DNA from: Trichinella spiralis
Lineage: Eukaryota; Nematoda; Enoplea; Trichinellida; Trichinellidae
DNA length: 64,000 nt
Assembly (NCBI GenBank): GCA_000181795.3
Contig: CM012953.1
Span: forward strand, 3,032,623-3,096,622
Direction of reading: 5' to 3'
A model generated the notes under the pieces. That model saw only the letters and a list, made by a program, of their open reading frames with translations, searched no databases and was not told where the DNA came from. Made by a program: the position numbers and the translations under genes. How positions within the stretch are numbered: position 1 is the stretch's first letter; the number at the start of each line of letters is the position of its first letter. Below are positions 1 to 12,412 of this stretch, piece by piece.

Positions 1-355
1 TTTTCTTACCCAACATTGAACCCAATGTAGACAGATTAGTCGCAACGCACTAAGCCCATACATCACATTAATTATTTCCTCACTATATGATTATTTTTGA
101 AAAAAACCCTCGATTTGAATCAATAGCCTATTTAAAAATTCATCATTTTTGGCAATAATTTAGGGAGGGGGCGTTTGAAAAATATACGCCTCTTAAGGGG
201 GCAATAGCCTGAAAATTTTTGGGAAACACTGCTGTAAAGTCTCTATTCTTTGCTCACAAACAACTCTTACTTTTAAATTTATAATGAAATTGAAACATTC
301 GCGTTGAAGCGAAAACAACAGTGAAATTTTGATTCATACAATACCAAAAATTTAC
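1..355. other. Intergenic left edge
   Basis: AT-rich sequence with no supportable gene. It lies downstream (minus-strand sense) of the broken DNase II-like copy. I looked here for the short last exon that the intact neighbour has and did not find it. Confidence 0.5.
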
Positions 356-1406
356 ATGGTAAGGTTTGTAAATTTGTTTCCTAGTTCACTAATTAATCAT
401 TGAGAGACATCGCTTTCAAGAAAACTTGCATGACCATTGACAACAATGGGACTTGTTACTAATTTTATATTTCTCCCCAAAATCTGACAATCACTTTTTA
501 ATGTTTTTCAATGTTTCAAAGTTTTATTTCTTGCTGCCCAAACTTTGATGTTTGTCTTTAATTTCTTCCAAATTACTCTTCGATAAACCTTTGCAATTTG
601 TTTCTTTGAAATTTACTTGAAATTATATGCAGTATTTTTGTGTATGCGTTCAGTTGTAGGGCATTATTATACTTCAGTTTTTCTCCTCGAACTGCCTTGC
701 TTTGTTGCTTGATTCAAATTAAATATAATTTGCATTCTTTTAATAAAATTATTGATTTACAGTATAACATTTTGCAAATTTTCATGGGAATGAAAATTGT
801 GAAAGATAAGAGTTTTACATTAATGTTGAAACCATTTTTACATATGTATATTAACACCATTTATTTATGAGCATTAAACAATGCTGCATTTAAAATACAT
901 CAACAAATATGTTGCAGCAAATGTGCTCTCCTTTTGAAAATGTACTATCCTTGGATTCATTTGTCGTCTGACAAAGCATGTCAAGCATATTTTTTTCTAA
1001 AATATCTCTAAATTATTACAATTTCATCAGGAAATACTTGCGGGCTGATATTATAAATGCTTAATGCGTACTACTGCTGATGTTCCTACTGTTCATTATT
1101 ATGCAACGAAAATTTTATTTTGTAAACATTAGGTGCAAAAGAAATATATTTCATTATTCATCAATAAAGTACATTTCAGTAAGCTTTTGAAAGTGATCTC
1201 TTTGCCTTCACGAAGATACACTATGCATATTCTGCATCAACGTTTAGGGCAAACAGAAAGTTAAAAAATAATTCTTACCAATCTGCTGGCGCAACACCAT
1301 TCAAATCATGACATTTTGATGTAGCTACTGAATATCTCGGAAAAGTGAAGCATAAAACAAAAATCCATCCAATCTGCATTATAAAGCGATCCGCAATAAC
1401 AAGCAT
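356..1406 (-). pseudogene. DNase II-like pseudogene with internal exons missing
   Basis: Two pieces match the intact DNase II-like gene at 2303-5387. The leader exon (1279-1406) has a signal-peptide-like stretch, then TSKCHDLNG and a G/GTAAG donor. The piece at 356-589 corresponds to the neighbour's fifth exon. The DNA between them, about 590-1270, shows no counterpart of exons 2-4. The exon-5-like piece carries lesions: a TGG tryptophan codon has become TGA at 397-399, there is an extra stretch of roughly 17 bases near 505-525 that disrupts the frame, and the acceptor has degraded. The leader exon and its flanks are well preserved, so the duplication looks fairly recent or the promoter end has been retained. 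I infer a dead tandem duplicate, though the leader exon could still be transcribed. Confidence 0.75.
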
Positions 1407-1560
1407 CTTGAGATTTGTTAATGTTTGTTACCCAATCAAATCATTAAGCAGCTTCTTTTCTTGTTGTGAATGCTCTAAGATTTATTCTTCGATCAAATAA
1501 ATACAGATTGCAAACTTCAAAAATAAATGTTTCTCCACTGCACTGTAAATAAATATTTTC
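1180..1560. repeat. Duplicated block: leader exon plus 5' flank, copy 1
   Basis: Closely similar to 5150-5560 across the end of intron 1, the leader exon and roughly 150 bp of upstream flank. It includes a shared run around aaagttaaaaaataattc next to the splice donor. The similarity extends beyond coding sequence, which points to segmental duplication rather than constrained convergence. Confidence 0.8.
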
Positions 1561-2302
1561 TTATCAGATATAATAATTTAAATGAAACTTCATATCCAAA
1601 ATGCTATTCTTTAAAATGAATTGAACACTTATTTTCTATTAATTTATCATTTTATACATAAAATATCATTTAAACAATAAAAGTAGTAAAGAGCAATATG
1701 TCGAGTAAATTGTGATCAAAATGGATTGTTTACTGAAATATTATTTTAGGGAAAGAAATTTATTTCAAAAAAAATTATGTAAAATTTATTACATACTAAA
1801 GACAGGGAATGCTGAAGAAACATGTATATGGTTAATATCAGTTTCATTTTGCAAAATGAATGCTTTACAATAGGTATTCCCCTTCTTAAATATTATCAAA
1901 TTGCTTTGAATAATAAGAATATGATTGCGGTTGTTGGAAAATGCGCAGTAACGCACGGAAATATGTTTCTATGAAATTAAAATTAATAGACAATTAAATA
2001 ACGTTCATATCTTTTATATAAAGAATTTGCAGTTATTTAAACGGAAAACTGGCATATATAACATTAGTAATAATCAGTGCATACGCAAACCGATGTGTTC
2101 AATCTTCGCAAAATTATTCTAATTATCATAGAATTGTTCCTAACAGAAACGTTGCTTTGAACATTGTGAATGAGTTTGAAATTTAATAAACTATTTAAAA
2201 AAACAAAAAATTCAAGTATGGTTCTTGCTGAACAGGACATGTTGAAATATATTTTGCTAAATTTCAGGTGCACTGAGTAAATTTTATTTCTGTTTTATTC
2301 AA
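1407..2302. other. Intergenic between the two DNase II-like copies
   Basis: AT-rich DNA with the upstream flank of the broken copy (to about 1560) and then nothing I can assign. Short open frames here, such as one around 2064-2273 on the minus strand, have no family resemblance and no plausible splice context. Confidence 0.5.
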
Positions 2303-5300
2303 TTAGAGGTTTTCAGACACAAAGTGAGTTCCGTCATCAGTCTTGTGGCTTCATTAGCAATTTTCTACATTTTGACCAATTAGACTAAAATGACCAAAAA
2401 TTGTAGCATCATCAATGCAAACCGCCATTGCAGGCTCTTTTGTTTGGCTTTTCTAAAAAAAGTATTTTCTTAAACGACTGCTTCTTATAACTTCAAATTT
2501 ACATGGTAAGGTTTGTCAATTGCACAAAATTTGTTTCCAGGATCACTAATTAACCACTGAGAAACATCACTATCAAGAGAACTTGCATGACCATTAACAT
2601 CAATGGGACTTGCCACTAATTTTATATTTCTGCCCAAAATACGACAATCACTTTTCAATGTTTTATCTCTTGTTGTCCAAACTTTGATGCTTGTCTTTAA
2701 TTTCTTCACAAGTACTCTTCTGTAAATCTCTGTAATTAGTTTTTTTGAAATTCACATTAAATTCAGAGTAAATTGCAACAAGAGATGTGCAATTTATCCA
2801 TTCAAATTCATATGATGAGATTATTCTAAAAATGCACGCCTTACAACTGTAAAAATGCATTCTATTCGTTGCGTCGAGTGTAACAGCGTTTTTCAAAATC
2901 ATTCTATATTTCTGTAAAAAAAATTCTTCATTTTATTTTCTCTCTGAATGAAATTATTATTATGACTATAATTTCAACAAACTTACTTCTGTTTGCCGCA
3001 TATACTACTACTGTAAAATAAAAAATGAATTATGAAAGCAGATTTATTTTATCAGAGCAAAATTTTGCCAGATGTTTCTTCTGAAAATTTAGCAGTAACA
3101 CATATAACTTACCATATTTTGATTTTTCACCTTTACTATATATTGTCACTTTCAGTCCTGGAGCAGCTGCTGTTGAAATTTGCCGTGTCAAGGTAAGCGG
3201 TGGTGTTAATCTTGATTCGCCATTAACCAATTTTTTCAGATTTGGTCGAGCTGGATCATCTGGTATATCATTGTGATATATCAACGGAGTTGCAATTCTC
3301 AAGGCCATTGCTAGAAATTGCATGCATTTTACCATATGAAATTATTATTCAAATATATTTGCTTCATATTCTTTTTCTGCATGAAATGTTAAGCATCTTC
3401 CAAATAGTTCTGCGTAAATGTAATCTTTTTCATGCAAATAAATTTACCAATTGCATCAATTTCGCTTTCTTTAATTGTCAAACAGATAAACAAATGTCCT
3501 TTCTGAATTTCTGCAGGTGGAAATACGTATCCTCTTAGCGCTTTCGGGAAACCTGGTATTGTGTGAACAATCCATGATGCTTCATCTGGGACTCCGGGAT
3601 TCATCATTAAAACACCTATGTAGAATAATGATTATAAGATTTGTCATTTTCTGTTTTAACGCTTATTATTATTACCTTTGCTATTTGATTTTGTTTTTAC
3701 TTTGGGAATATCAGGTGGAATGTTATTGTATGCAATAAATTTGTTTCCGGCATTTGCCTGAATGACATGCTCAAGTGTTTTAGCAACTGCATGGTTATTA
3801 ACCCCTGTAAGAACCGGAGTATTTTGCCATGCAGCGGGAGCAGGTCCTGCAATTAATGCTTTTCCTGTATTTTGAGCTGGAGCTTTGTATATAACAACCC
3901 TATATAGAATAAGTGATGAGTTTGTGAATTTTCTTGTTAATCGTTTCATAATTTTTATTTTTTTATAATTAATAAATGTTATTTATGAAACTTAATGCAG
4001 GAAATGTTTTGTTTATTAAGAAGATGTAAAATTAACTTTTCAGAAGAACATTTCAACTATTACTCAAGACACGTTCCTCTTTTACATAACTGAGCAAAAT
4101 TGTATCAGCAATACAAAAATGTATTTGATATTTGCTGCTACTGTACGCTAATCAATTCAGTAAGGCAATATTGCTGCTGTTTATTTGCTGGATATTTTTA
4201 CCTGGATCTAGGAAACATGCATGTAAAACAAATTAATTAATTAAAAATCCACTACTTATTTTCTTTACTGTATGTATATCTATTTTATAAATTTTTTATT
4301 TTTTAAATATGTACTTTTATAAATGAAAAATAGTTTGTTAAAAACAACTTTTTTCGTTTAAATTTTGCAATAGTATGCACGTAAAGGATGATGACATACT
4401 AATTCGTGCGTGTGGAAATTCAGGTATTCTTGATCATGAATCCACATGTAGGTGATCATTTCAGTTCAGTAATCCTATTGAATTGCTCTATCTCTTTATT
4501 TCAGTCAAATTAAATGTAATTTGAAACTTCGAAATAAAACACATTCTAATGTGGTGTTTTGATGTGGCTTTGTTAACTTAATTTTGTAACGTCCCACGTT
4601 GATTTTTTTTATATTAAAACCCTGTGAAATAGTATGTTGCATCAATTTCATAATGCATTATTACTGAGTGTTATCCATGCCTAAGGATATCAAGCAGATT
4701 ATTATTTTAAATAATATCTTTACGTTGTACAAAGATTTGAACTGATTTTTTAACAAAGTTACAAATAAAATAACAAAACAAATTTATGTATAATTATAGA
4801 TATGGCAAGCAACATTAAAATAGTTTCAATTAAAGAATTCACATATGTTGACATGTTCAATATTTTTCAAACTAATTTGCAAATTTATTGCATGATGTTG
4901 CAGCCTTAATTCATAATTATTCAATGGAAATTCAAAATCATTTTCTATTAAAATAAAATATTCACAATGATTTGAAATGCTTGGGAAAATAATGGATATG
5001 ATTACATGGTAGAGTCATGATGATATCATTACAAATGTTTGGTGTCCTGCCATAGATAGCTTCTACTGTTATTCATTGTACTACAAAAAATTCATTGCGT
5101 CAACTCTATTGCACCAGCAACGTATCTTATTATTTATCAATATCATACATTCCACTAAAGTTTTGAAAGTTGTCTCTTTGCCTCCAAAAATACACGCTGT
5201 ATTTCTCATATTCTGCATCAACACTTAGGGCATACAGAAAGTTAAAAAATAATTCTTACCAATCTGCTGGCGCAGCACCATTCAAATCATGACATTTTGA

Positions 5301-5387
5301 TGTAGCTACTGAATATCTCGGAAAAATAAAGCATAAAACAAAAATCCACCCAATGTGCATAATACAGCATTCTTTATCAGCATGCAT
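2303..5387 (-). CDS. Deoxyribonuclease-II-like secreted protein, degraded active site
   Basis: Six exons on the minus strand: 5260-5387, 3676-3899, 3448-3615, 3113-3310, 2503-2729 and 2303-2341. All junctions agree in phase and give about 327 residues (318 from a second in-frame ATG at 5360). The first 30 or so residues form a hydrophobic leader. Family signatures follow in order: WVVIYKAP after the leader, ALIAGPAPAAW, SWIVHTIPGFP (the WLVHSVPxFP block of DNase II), HLFICLT, a KSKYG/EIY block and a C-terminal DPGNKFCAID block. Active DNase II uses two HxK motifs in an HKD phospholipase-like fold. Here the first is SNSKGVLM (His replaced by Asn) and the second DVSQW (His and Lys both replaced), so hydrolysis of DNA is unlikely. 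Intron 1 is 1.36 kb against 60-385 bp for the others. The product is probably secreted. The family is expanded in Trichinella, where members are excreted/secreted proteins; the role of this copy is unknown. The tiny last exon is the least certain part. Confidence 0.8.
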
Positions 5388-5560
5388 CTTGACATTCGTT
5401 AATGTTTGTTAACCTATTAATCATTCAACAGCTGCTCTTGTTGTCGTAAATTTTCTGAAATCATTCAAATAAATATTGCTTGTAATCTTGAAAAATAAAT
5501 ATTTATCCGCCACATTGTAAATAAAAATTTTTTTAGCATTTGATAATTAAAATGCTAAGA
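5150..5560. repeat. Duplicated block: leader exon plus 5' flank, copy 2
   Basis: Partner of the block at 1180-1560. It holds the leader exon of the intact DNase II-like gene and its presumed promoter region. Both copies keep the donor context CAGATTG/GTAAG and the start region. Confidence 0.8.
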
Positions 5561-5704
5561 TTTTGTGCCTTGATTTTATTCAAATTAAATATAATTTCAA
5601 CTTTGAAATAAGATGCTGTATTAATCTGACCCTTTTAATGTTGCTATAGCAATTAAATTATGAATTATAAAAAAACCATCAAAAATGCTCGACACGTATA
5701 AGTA

Positions 5705-6103
5705 TTACTTTTGTCGATCAGAGAACGTAAATCTTGGTAATATGTGACAAAAAGTCGACATATAAGGATTTATGTGAGATTTTATTTCGGAGTAAATGTC
5801 GAAGCACTTCCTGTCCCACTCTGCGTGAAGACGAGCATTGCATTTTTTTGCACGTTCTGTGCGTTCATATGCATACTTCACAACGTCCCTTTGGTCTTGT
5901 ACAAAGAATACATCGAACCGAATGACGGGTGACTGCAACAGAAAACTGCTACTGCTTCTAATGGTGCACTTCCATCTGACTGCAGCAAGCTGAGGGCAAT
6001 ATGGCGACGAAATTCCAGCTGATTGAGTGGACTTTTTTCGATAAAACAGCGAATACGCCAAGCTGCTACGGTCGCTACGTTCAGCGCCTTGATGAAGAAA
6101 CAA
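5705..6103 (-). pseudogene. Possible piggyBac transposase C-terminal fragment
   Basis: A 132-codon open frame on the minus strand, read together with a second frame, resembles the cysteine-rich C-terminal domain of piggyBac-type transposases. One frame gives VRCILCTRPKGRCEVC; the overlapping frame gives KKCNARLHAEWDRKCFDIYS. This resembles the CxxC...CxxCN...C..Y pattern of that domain, split by a frameshift. No terminal repeats or rest of the transposase are recognisable nearby. It could instead be chance, so confidence is low. Confidence 0.33.
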
Positions 6104-9037
6104 AAGCTAATATCATTTTTTGCCTATTATGATTGGGCGATAGGCTTATATATATAACGATAGCGTCTTTTGCTTCCTCAAATATTTTTACTTGTTCACA
6201 TATTCTTTCTTCTAATGAATCTTTGTCCGGTTTTAAAGCATCACTTCTGTTTTACCCATCGTCGTATTTTCCTCTTTACTCCTACGTAACTGCTTCATTG
6301 CAAGGATAGATAAGCAATCTAGAGAAACTGTGATGTGGCTTGAAAGCACTCCTCTTACTCAAAAAACAGTTCATCTTGCACAAATATATAAGCATTTTCA
6401 AATAATTCTGCGATACATAGGGGGGGGGGGTAATTTGTCTTAGAGGATAAAGAGAAGCAAATGTTGATTTCCGTCAAGTGTTCTATACATGGCGTAAACA
6501 ATTACTTTCCAGTGCAGGATGTTCACAGATTTTGGTATTTGGGTGTGGTATGATTCCAGCAGTCAGTTGGACATAGCTGAACAACTGCTCACACCCATGC
6601 TAGAAGAGTGGCTTTAACAAAACTTGGTCAGAAAGCAGTCGAGTAGTCAACACAGTCATTGTTGTAGACAAAATATTCCCTAACCTATTTGTTGCCGTTT
6701 TATGTCGAGAACAGCCTAATGTTTAGTAAATGGAACATCAATGTTTTTAATCAGTTATTAATATCAAAACGTAAGAATATATATATGTGCTACAAGAATG
6801 CGTGCCTTGAAATTAATTATGCACAGTGGATATTAAACTGCTAACGAAGAATTAGAACTGCATCAAAAAGTCAATTTTTGCCAATTTCATTGATTAATAA
6901 AAACATAATGATATATCTAAAAATAAATTCGCTAAAGCGTTTTTATAAATATACCATCTGAAGAATGTATATGCAAAAATATAAACAAAAACATTGGTAT
7001 GAAAGTAGTGTTAGGTGCTCTCAAAGTTTTGTTTAATTTAGTAAACATTCGGCAGATGAAGGTTAATAATGACACACAGAAAGCGAAGAAAGCATTTGTG
7101 ATTGCTTAGAAGTTGTTTTGAATGGATTTTAAACGCTGTGCAATTTTTATTGTGAAACACTATAAACTATTTCAGGTAGATGTTACAGATCATTTTCCAG
7201 CAGGTTTCAATACTTCCAGCATTGAGCTGTTCCAATAAAAAAATTTGCATTTACATAAATTTAATTTAAATTTAAAGAAATCATTTTCATTTATTTAGAG
7301 CTTTTATTTTTATTATACATTATTCATGAAATACTTTTCAACAGCATGTTTAAGCAATCAAATTTACATATGCAAATGTGTAAAATATTCTTATTCATTT
7401 ACAAAAACAATTTACATGCATGTTGCATATTTGCAGTAATAACGGCTGTTGTCGGATCATAAGAATTATTAAAGGAAAGAATAGACTTTGAAAGTTTCAA
7501 TATTTTGCTTGGAATAAAGCTAAACAAGAGCAATAGAAGTCATAACCACAGCTAAAAGAGAACACAAAAATTCCGTGCGTTACAAGATGAGAAATATTTT
7601 CCACCATTTGTTGAATAATCATATTATTCAACTGTTTGTGCTACTATAGAGTTTAATTACATTTTCTAGATAAGTTTTTAATAATGCTACTCTATGTTTA
7701 GTGCATTTTAATGTACACTAAAATTGTATGTATACGTAAAATGCGTGATTTTATTTTCACTTAATTTAATTTCCGCAAGCATTAGCCTTTTTTGTTCTTT
7801 CACATAGTTTACATCATTTGCACATTCGAAATATATTTCAAAGTAGGAATTTTCAATTTTGATAATGCAGATGAAATGTCAGCAAGATGTAGGAGTGACC
7901 AAAAGCTGTCCGGTTTAGCATTAAATTAGAAATTAACAAAATATAGGTCAATATTCAAGTGAAATAATAATTTTGTGAAGATAATATGTTTACAGGCTTT
8001 TCCTAGCAGTTAATTACATTTCTCATCTATCTGCAATTAATTGCAAATTCTTCTTTGCAATTTTCAGAATGAATTGCATTTTATATGCATCGAGAGAACA
8101 TTTTCAAAATAGAAATAAATTTTATAATTTTCAGAAATTGCATTTTTTTAAAAATAATTTATAGCGATGATTGCACATACTTGTTTATTGTATGAAGAAC
8201 AGGATAGCCTTGAGAAATTGACATTATGCAGGGAAAAAATAAATTTCTTTTTATACTAAATTTGCACTTTATTTTCGTCTTTTGTCAGTGTAGATTTTTA
8301 CAAGGCCACGCCCGAAATCAAAATACTAGATTTTAAAATTTTTTTACCATTTTTGTTTGTTTTTGATTTGAGCAAGTGCAACATGATCGTTGAATTTCAA
8401 AGCAAAAGTGAATTTTCATCATCATTCATCCAGTTTGAATGAGTCGCATGGAAATTTGGCACCGCTGCTTCGCTGAAGCAGAAATTATTTTTGCCCTACG
8501 GCAACATGTGAACAGTGGGAGTTGCCGTTTTTGCAAAAACAAAATTATGAGATGATCCTTATAATAAATATCAATGATCGAGAATTATCAAAATTACAAG
8601 ATGTATGATATATTTATAATAAATATATATATTTTTTTACTTATATTCACAGATTGTAAAAAAATATCCTTCGTGAAATTAACGATACGTTGCTAATTTT
8701 TAAATAATACTGCATCATTTTAAAAATTTCATGTAAAATAAAAAGTATAACAAAAATATATATATGTATGAATCTTTTTTTTTAAAATTAAATTATGAAA
8801 TTCATAAAATTGTAAGTTTTTACAACACCATGCATGACATTATTTCCATTTTCATTGATTTTGATTATCATTCATTCGATCAAGTGCAATCATTTTGCCA
8901 AGTGACATGTGCAAGTGCAAGTAACAAGAAAAACCAATTTTAAAGATTGAAAGGTCAGTCCTGTTTTTCACGGTTTAAAAGATCCAGCAAAATAGCAATT
9001 TAAGCAGTTCAACTTTGCTCCTGTTCGTCGATTGCAA
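6104..9037. other. Gene-poor intergenic region
   Basis: About 2.9 kb of AT-rich DNA with a run of 11 G at 6420-6430. I found no gene, RNA gene or repeat family that I can support. The part around 6120-6700 is slightly less AT-biased and could hold more decayed transposon, but I could not align it to anything. Confidence 0.5.
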
Positions 9038-10397
9038 ATGGCTCTAAAATTTTGCAATGCTATCACTGTTGGCTTGATCACTTTTTGCTGCCTATTTTTT
9101 GCAGCATCTGCTGATGCAACAACCAATTGTGCAGAAGATGTGGCAAATTTTTACAAATGTATCGATCGCCATTATGATCAAGAACTTGGAAAAATATTCA
9201 CCTATCATACAGCCGAAGCATTTTCCGAAAAAGCAATAGAATGTCTTACCAAGTGAGCTTGTGGAACTATTTTTTTTTTGAAAGCCAAAAAAAAACAAAT
9301 AGTTCATTTTTTTTCTTTGGAATAAAATTTAAATATCCATTTCAGAAATGGATGTGAAAAGCCGGCTTTTCACAAATTCAAACCTACAGAAGAAAGTGAT
9401 GAAGATGATGACGAAGAAGGATTCATTGGCAAACAGTTGGACGCTTTTGTGTTTAGAAAAATTTTAAATCCCGAATGGTTTCCCAATGCGAGAAATTTAT
9501 CAGTACCAGAAAACAACTGCATGGACAGTCATTTTGAAAAGGCAAATTCTATTGTGGAACAGTGCATTCAGAAAACGTTGCCAAATTTCAAATTTCCCAT
9601 AGAAAATGGACTTCCTTCAAAAATGGACTACATGGCTAAAGCTGAAAAAGATTTTGACGAGTAAGTTTTTTTTTAAAAAAAACTTTTTTTAATAATTTTG
9701 CATACACTCTTATATTGCATGTGCAATATCTTTTGAGCATTAAATTGAAAATTAATTTTCTTTTCATTTCAAGTTGATCATTCAATTTATGTGACTTCTT
9801 TGTGTTTCAAGTTTTGATTATTAGTATAAAAAATAAATAAAAATAATTTTATTAATTTAACTTAAAAAAGTATTATTTAGAAATGAATATATTCTGAATG
9901 ATGTAGCAAAGTACGTTTTAAAATTGCTAAGAAATCCTCAAGTTTGTCCCGCTGATAAGCATGATGTCGTTGAAAAATGCTTGACAAACCTTTTTCATGA
10001 AAATCACAAATCCCCTTTCGACAAAATACTCAGTGGAGAGAATCTTTTCAAAGAATTGTGCGGCGTCGGCCTGACTTGCTTCAAAGAGTAATTAATATTT
10101 TTTTTAAAAAAAATTAATACTACCTTTTCGTCCAATTAATTTGTAATTGATTTTAGTACTCGTGAACCATGCCAAAAATTTATTTTAAATTTACACGAAA
10201 CCGCATGCACTTGTGCTACTGATGAAACAGAGCAAGTGGTGAAATATCTTGTCGACAGCTACAGCAAATGTTTTGGCCTTGATCCAGAATATAAGCAAGT
10301 AGAAAAAAGTTATTTGGAAACAATGAAACACAAATGTGAAGCTTTGAAATCTGACAAACAAACTTGCGAAGCTGGTTTGACTGCAGTTTTAAGCTAA
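9038..10397 (+). CDS. Secreted cysteine-rich protein, family not recognised
   Basis: Four exons (9038-9252, 9346-9660, 9881-10087, 10157-10397) agree in phase and encode 325 residues. Residues 1-25 form a classic signal peptide ending ASA. The mature part has 16 cysteines spread over its length, often 3-20 residues from a neighbour (FYKC, IECLT, NGCE, TACTC), suggesting several disulphide-linked helices. Residues 87-97 are an acidic tract (EESDEDDDEEG). There is no transmembrane segment. I do not recognise the family; nematode cysteine-rich secreted families of the DUF19 type are a possible comparison, but I cannot confirm the pattern. The start was chosen at the ATG directly before the signal peptide. 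AATAAA lies about 110 bp after the stop. It stands alone, with kilobases of empty DNA on each side, and is probably an excreted or extracellular protein. Confidence 0.8.
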
Positions 10398-12400
10398 ATT
10401 CAAAATACACCTCGTTGTATTATCTTAAAATATTTTTTTTAAATTCATATTGTAAACACTTGGACACTTGAATTTCATAAATTACAAAATTTATTGTCTC
10501 CTTGTCTAATTAAATAAATTTTTCAGACATTTAAAACAATAATATCTGTTTTTTTTAATTTTTGTGTAGAAAAAATAAAGTTAAATTGTAAAAGAAATAC
10601 GAGATTTCCAAGCCGCATAATTGTTTGAATTAATTCAATTAAAAATAAGCTAACATTTTTAATTTTAAAAATTTAAAAAAAAATTTATAATTATAACAGA
10701 TCATATATTGTATTATAAAATAATAAATTTCACTATTCTCTTGCCACGTCCTGTGATGATAAAAAGTAATAAAGTGATAACTACAGTTCTAGATAAAATA
10801 ATTAAACTGTTACAAAATTGCCACAGGTTTCGAGTAAATTAGAAATTGAAAATTTTAAATAGACCATAGTCAAAATAAAATAAATTGAAATACAATTTTC
10901 TACTCCACGAATGCACAAATATTTAACATCAGATAAACAATCATTAAAAAAATAATCAATGCAAAAGCCTGACATTTGAAAGCAAAAAATATCATTAAAT
11001 TAATTTCGATTGCAAATTAAATTTCTAATTATTTCTCACTATCATCAATTGAACAACAAAAATTTTCTGCACCTGTGAAACATCTAAATTTAAACTATAT
11101 CTGTGAGCAATAAAATCAAATTTTGCAGAAAAATATACAAATAAATTTGCATTGATTTTATAAAAAGTAAAAGAGAACAAAACATTTTAAAGACAAGTGT
11201 CATTGAAATTGAAATACTGAAAATTGATTTCATGTTATACAAATGTGTTACAATACTATAATATTTTTGAGAACGTGGATTTTATTTCTACAATAATGTT
11301 GAATAATGTAAATATTTTTTGGATTCAGCACGACTGTCATTTTGCAGTTTTATCATTCACACCAGAAAATTTACAAATTGCATGTAAACTTTGAAATATG
11401 ATCTGCTGTGTAAATTAATCTGCTTACTTCTATATTGTGTAATTATATGTATGCAAGGGCAGTATATGTATGAAAAGTGATTGGTAATTAAATTATGTGC
11501 GGAAGCAAAGAGCTGCAATCTGGTAGCCTAGCGTTTAATTCTTTAAACAAACGTAACGAATATGTGAATAATATTTGCCGTAGAACTTAGTATAAAGCAC
11601 AACTGATTACGTTCATCGAAAAATGTTAATAAGCTGTCTATTGTGATTAATAAAACGCAGTGGCACAGCAAGCGCATGTACTGAGAGATGAATATATTTT
11701 CACTGCTTATTTATATTACTGCGATTTTTTTGTGCACAGAACTAGTTGTCTCAGCATTTATTTGAGTAATTTTATTGAGTTCTTTTTAAACTTCAAAGAA
11801 TCGCTAAAGTTGTCAATAATTTAGTAGCATTGTTGCATAAATGCATTCGATAAAATTAAAGTTTGTGTGATTTCACTTCAACCAATTTTCACGTCAGAAT
11901 GTAATGTTAAAATAGATGTTTTAGCAATATTCAGTCTTGCAATTGGCAACTGTGCCATTTTTCACTTGAAATAAAAAGAAACCAAATCATATGATTTGCT
12001 TTTATTTGAGTCAATCGTGTTGTTTATCAAATTTTAATATTCTCTAATTGTATGATCGATGTTTTTTTTATAAACTATTATTTCTAACAATCGTGTAAAA
12101 ATAACCATCAACGCATGTGCCAACTTAATTATCAATATTACTGTATGATATTATTGTTGAATCGCCATCGGTCGGCGAACTTGTTTACCTGGTCGCGTCC
12201 GTGTGTTTGTCATGTTCAGATTTTTTGCTTTCAACAATTTTACGACGCGTTGCAAAATTTTTTTCACTGAAAATTTTTTTGTTTTTTGTAAAGTAAACAG
12301 CACGTGATATGTGACATGTTAAAATAAATAAAATTACCACTGAACAGTGTGCAACGTTGAGCATTTGATGGAAGTTTTAACGAGTTTTGGTTGTTTGTTT
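10398..12400. other. Intergenic, 2 kb
   Basis: AT-rich, no gene seen. Its left end is the 3' UTR of the secreted gene. The 250 bp before the WIPI gene, with GC-richer patches near 12160-12250, are a plausible promoter region. Confidence 0.5.
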
Positions 12401-12404
12401 CAGA
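12398..12404 (+). promoter_or_regulatory. 3' splice acceptor just upstream of WIPI start
   Basis: TTTGTTTCAG ends at 12403, nine bases before the ATG at 12413. No upstream exon is obvious, so it may accept a spliced leader or close a 5' UTR intron. If it is not used, an in-frame ATG at 12368 would extend the protein by 15 residues. Confidence 0.4.
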
Positions 12405-12412
12405 AGTTCCGT

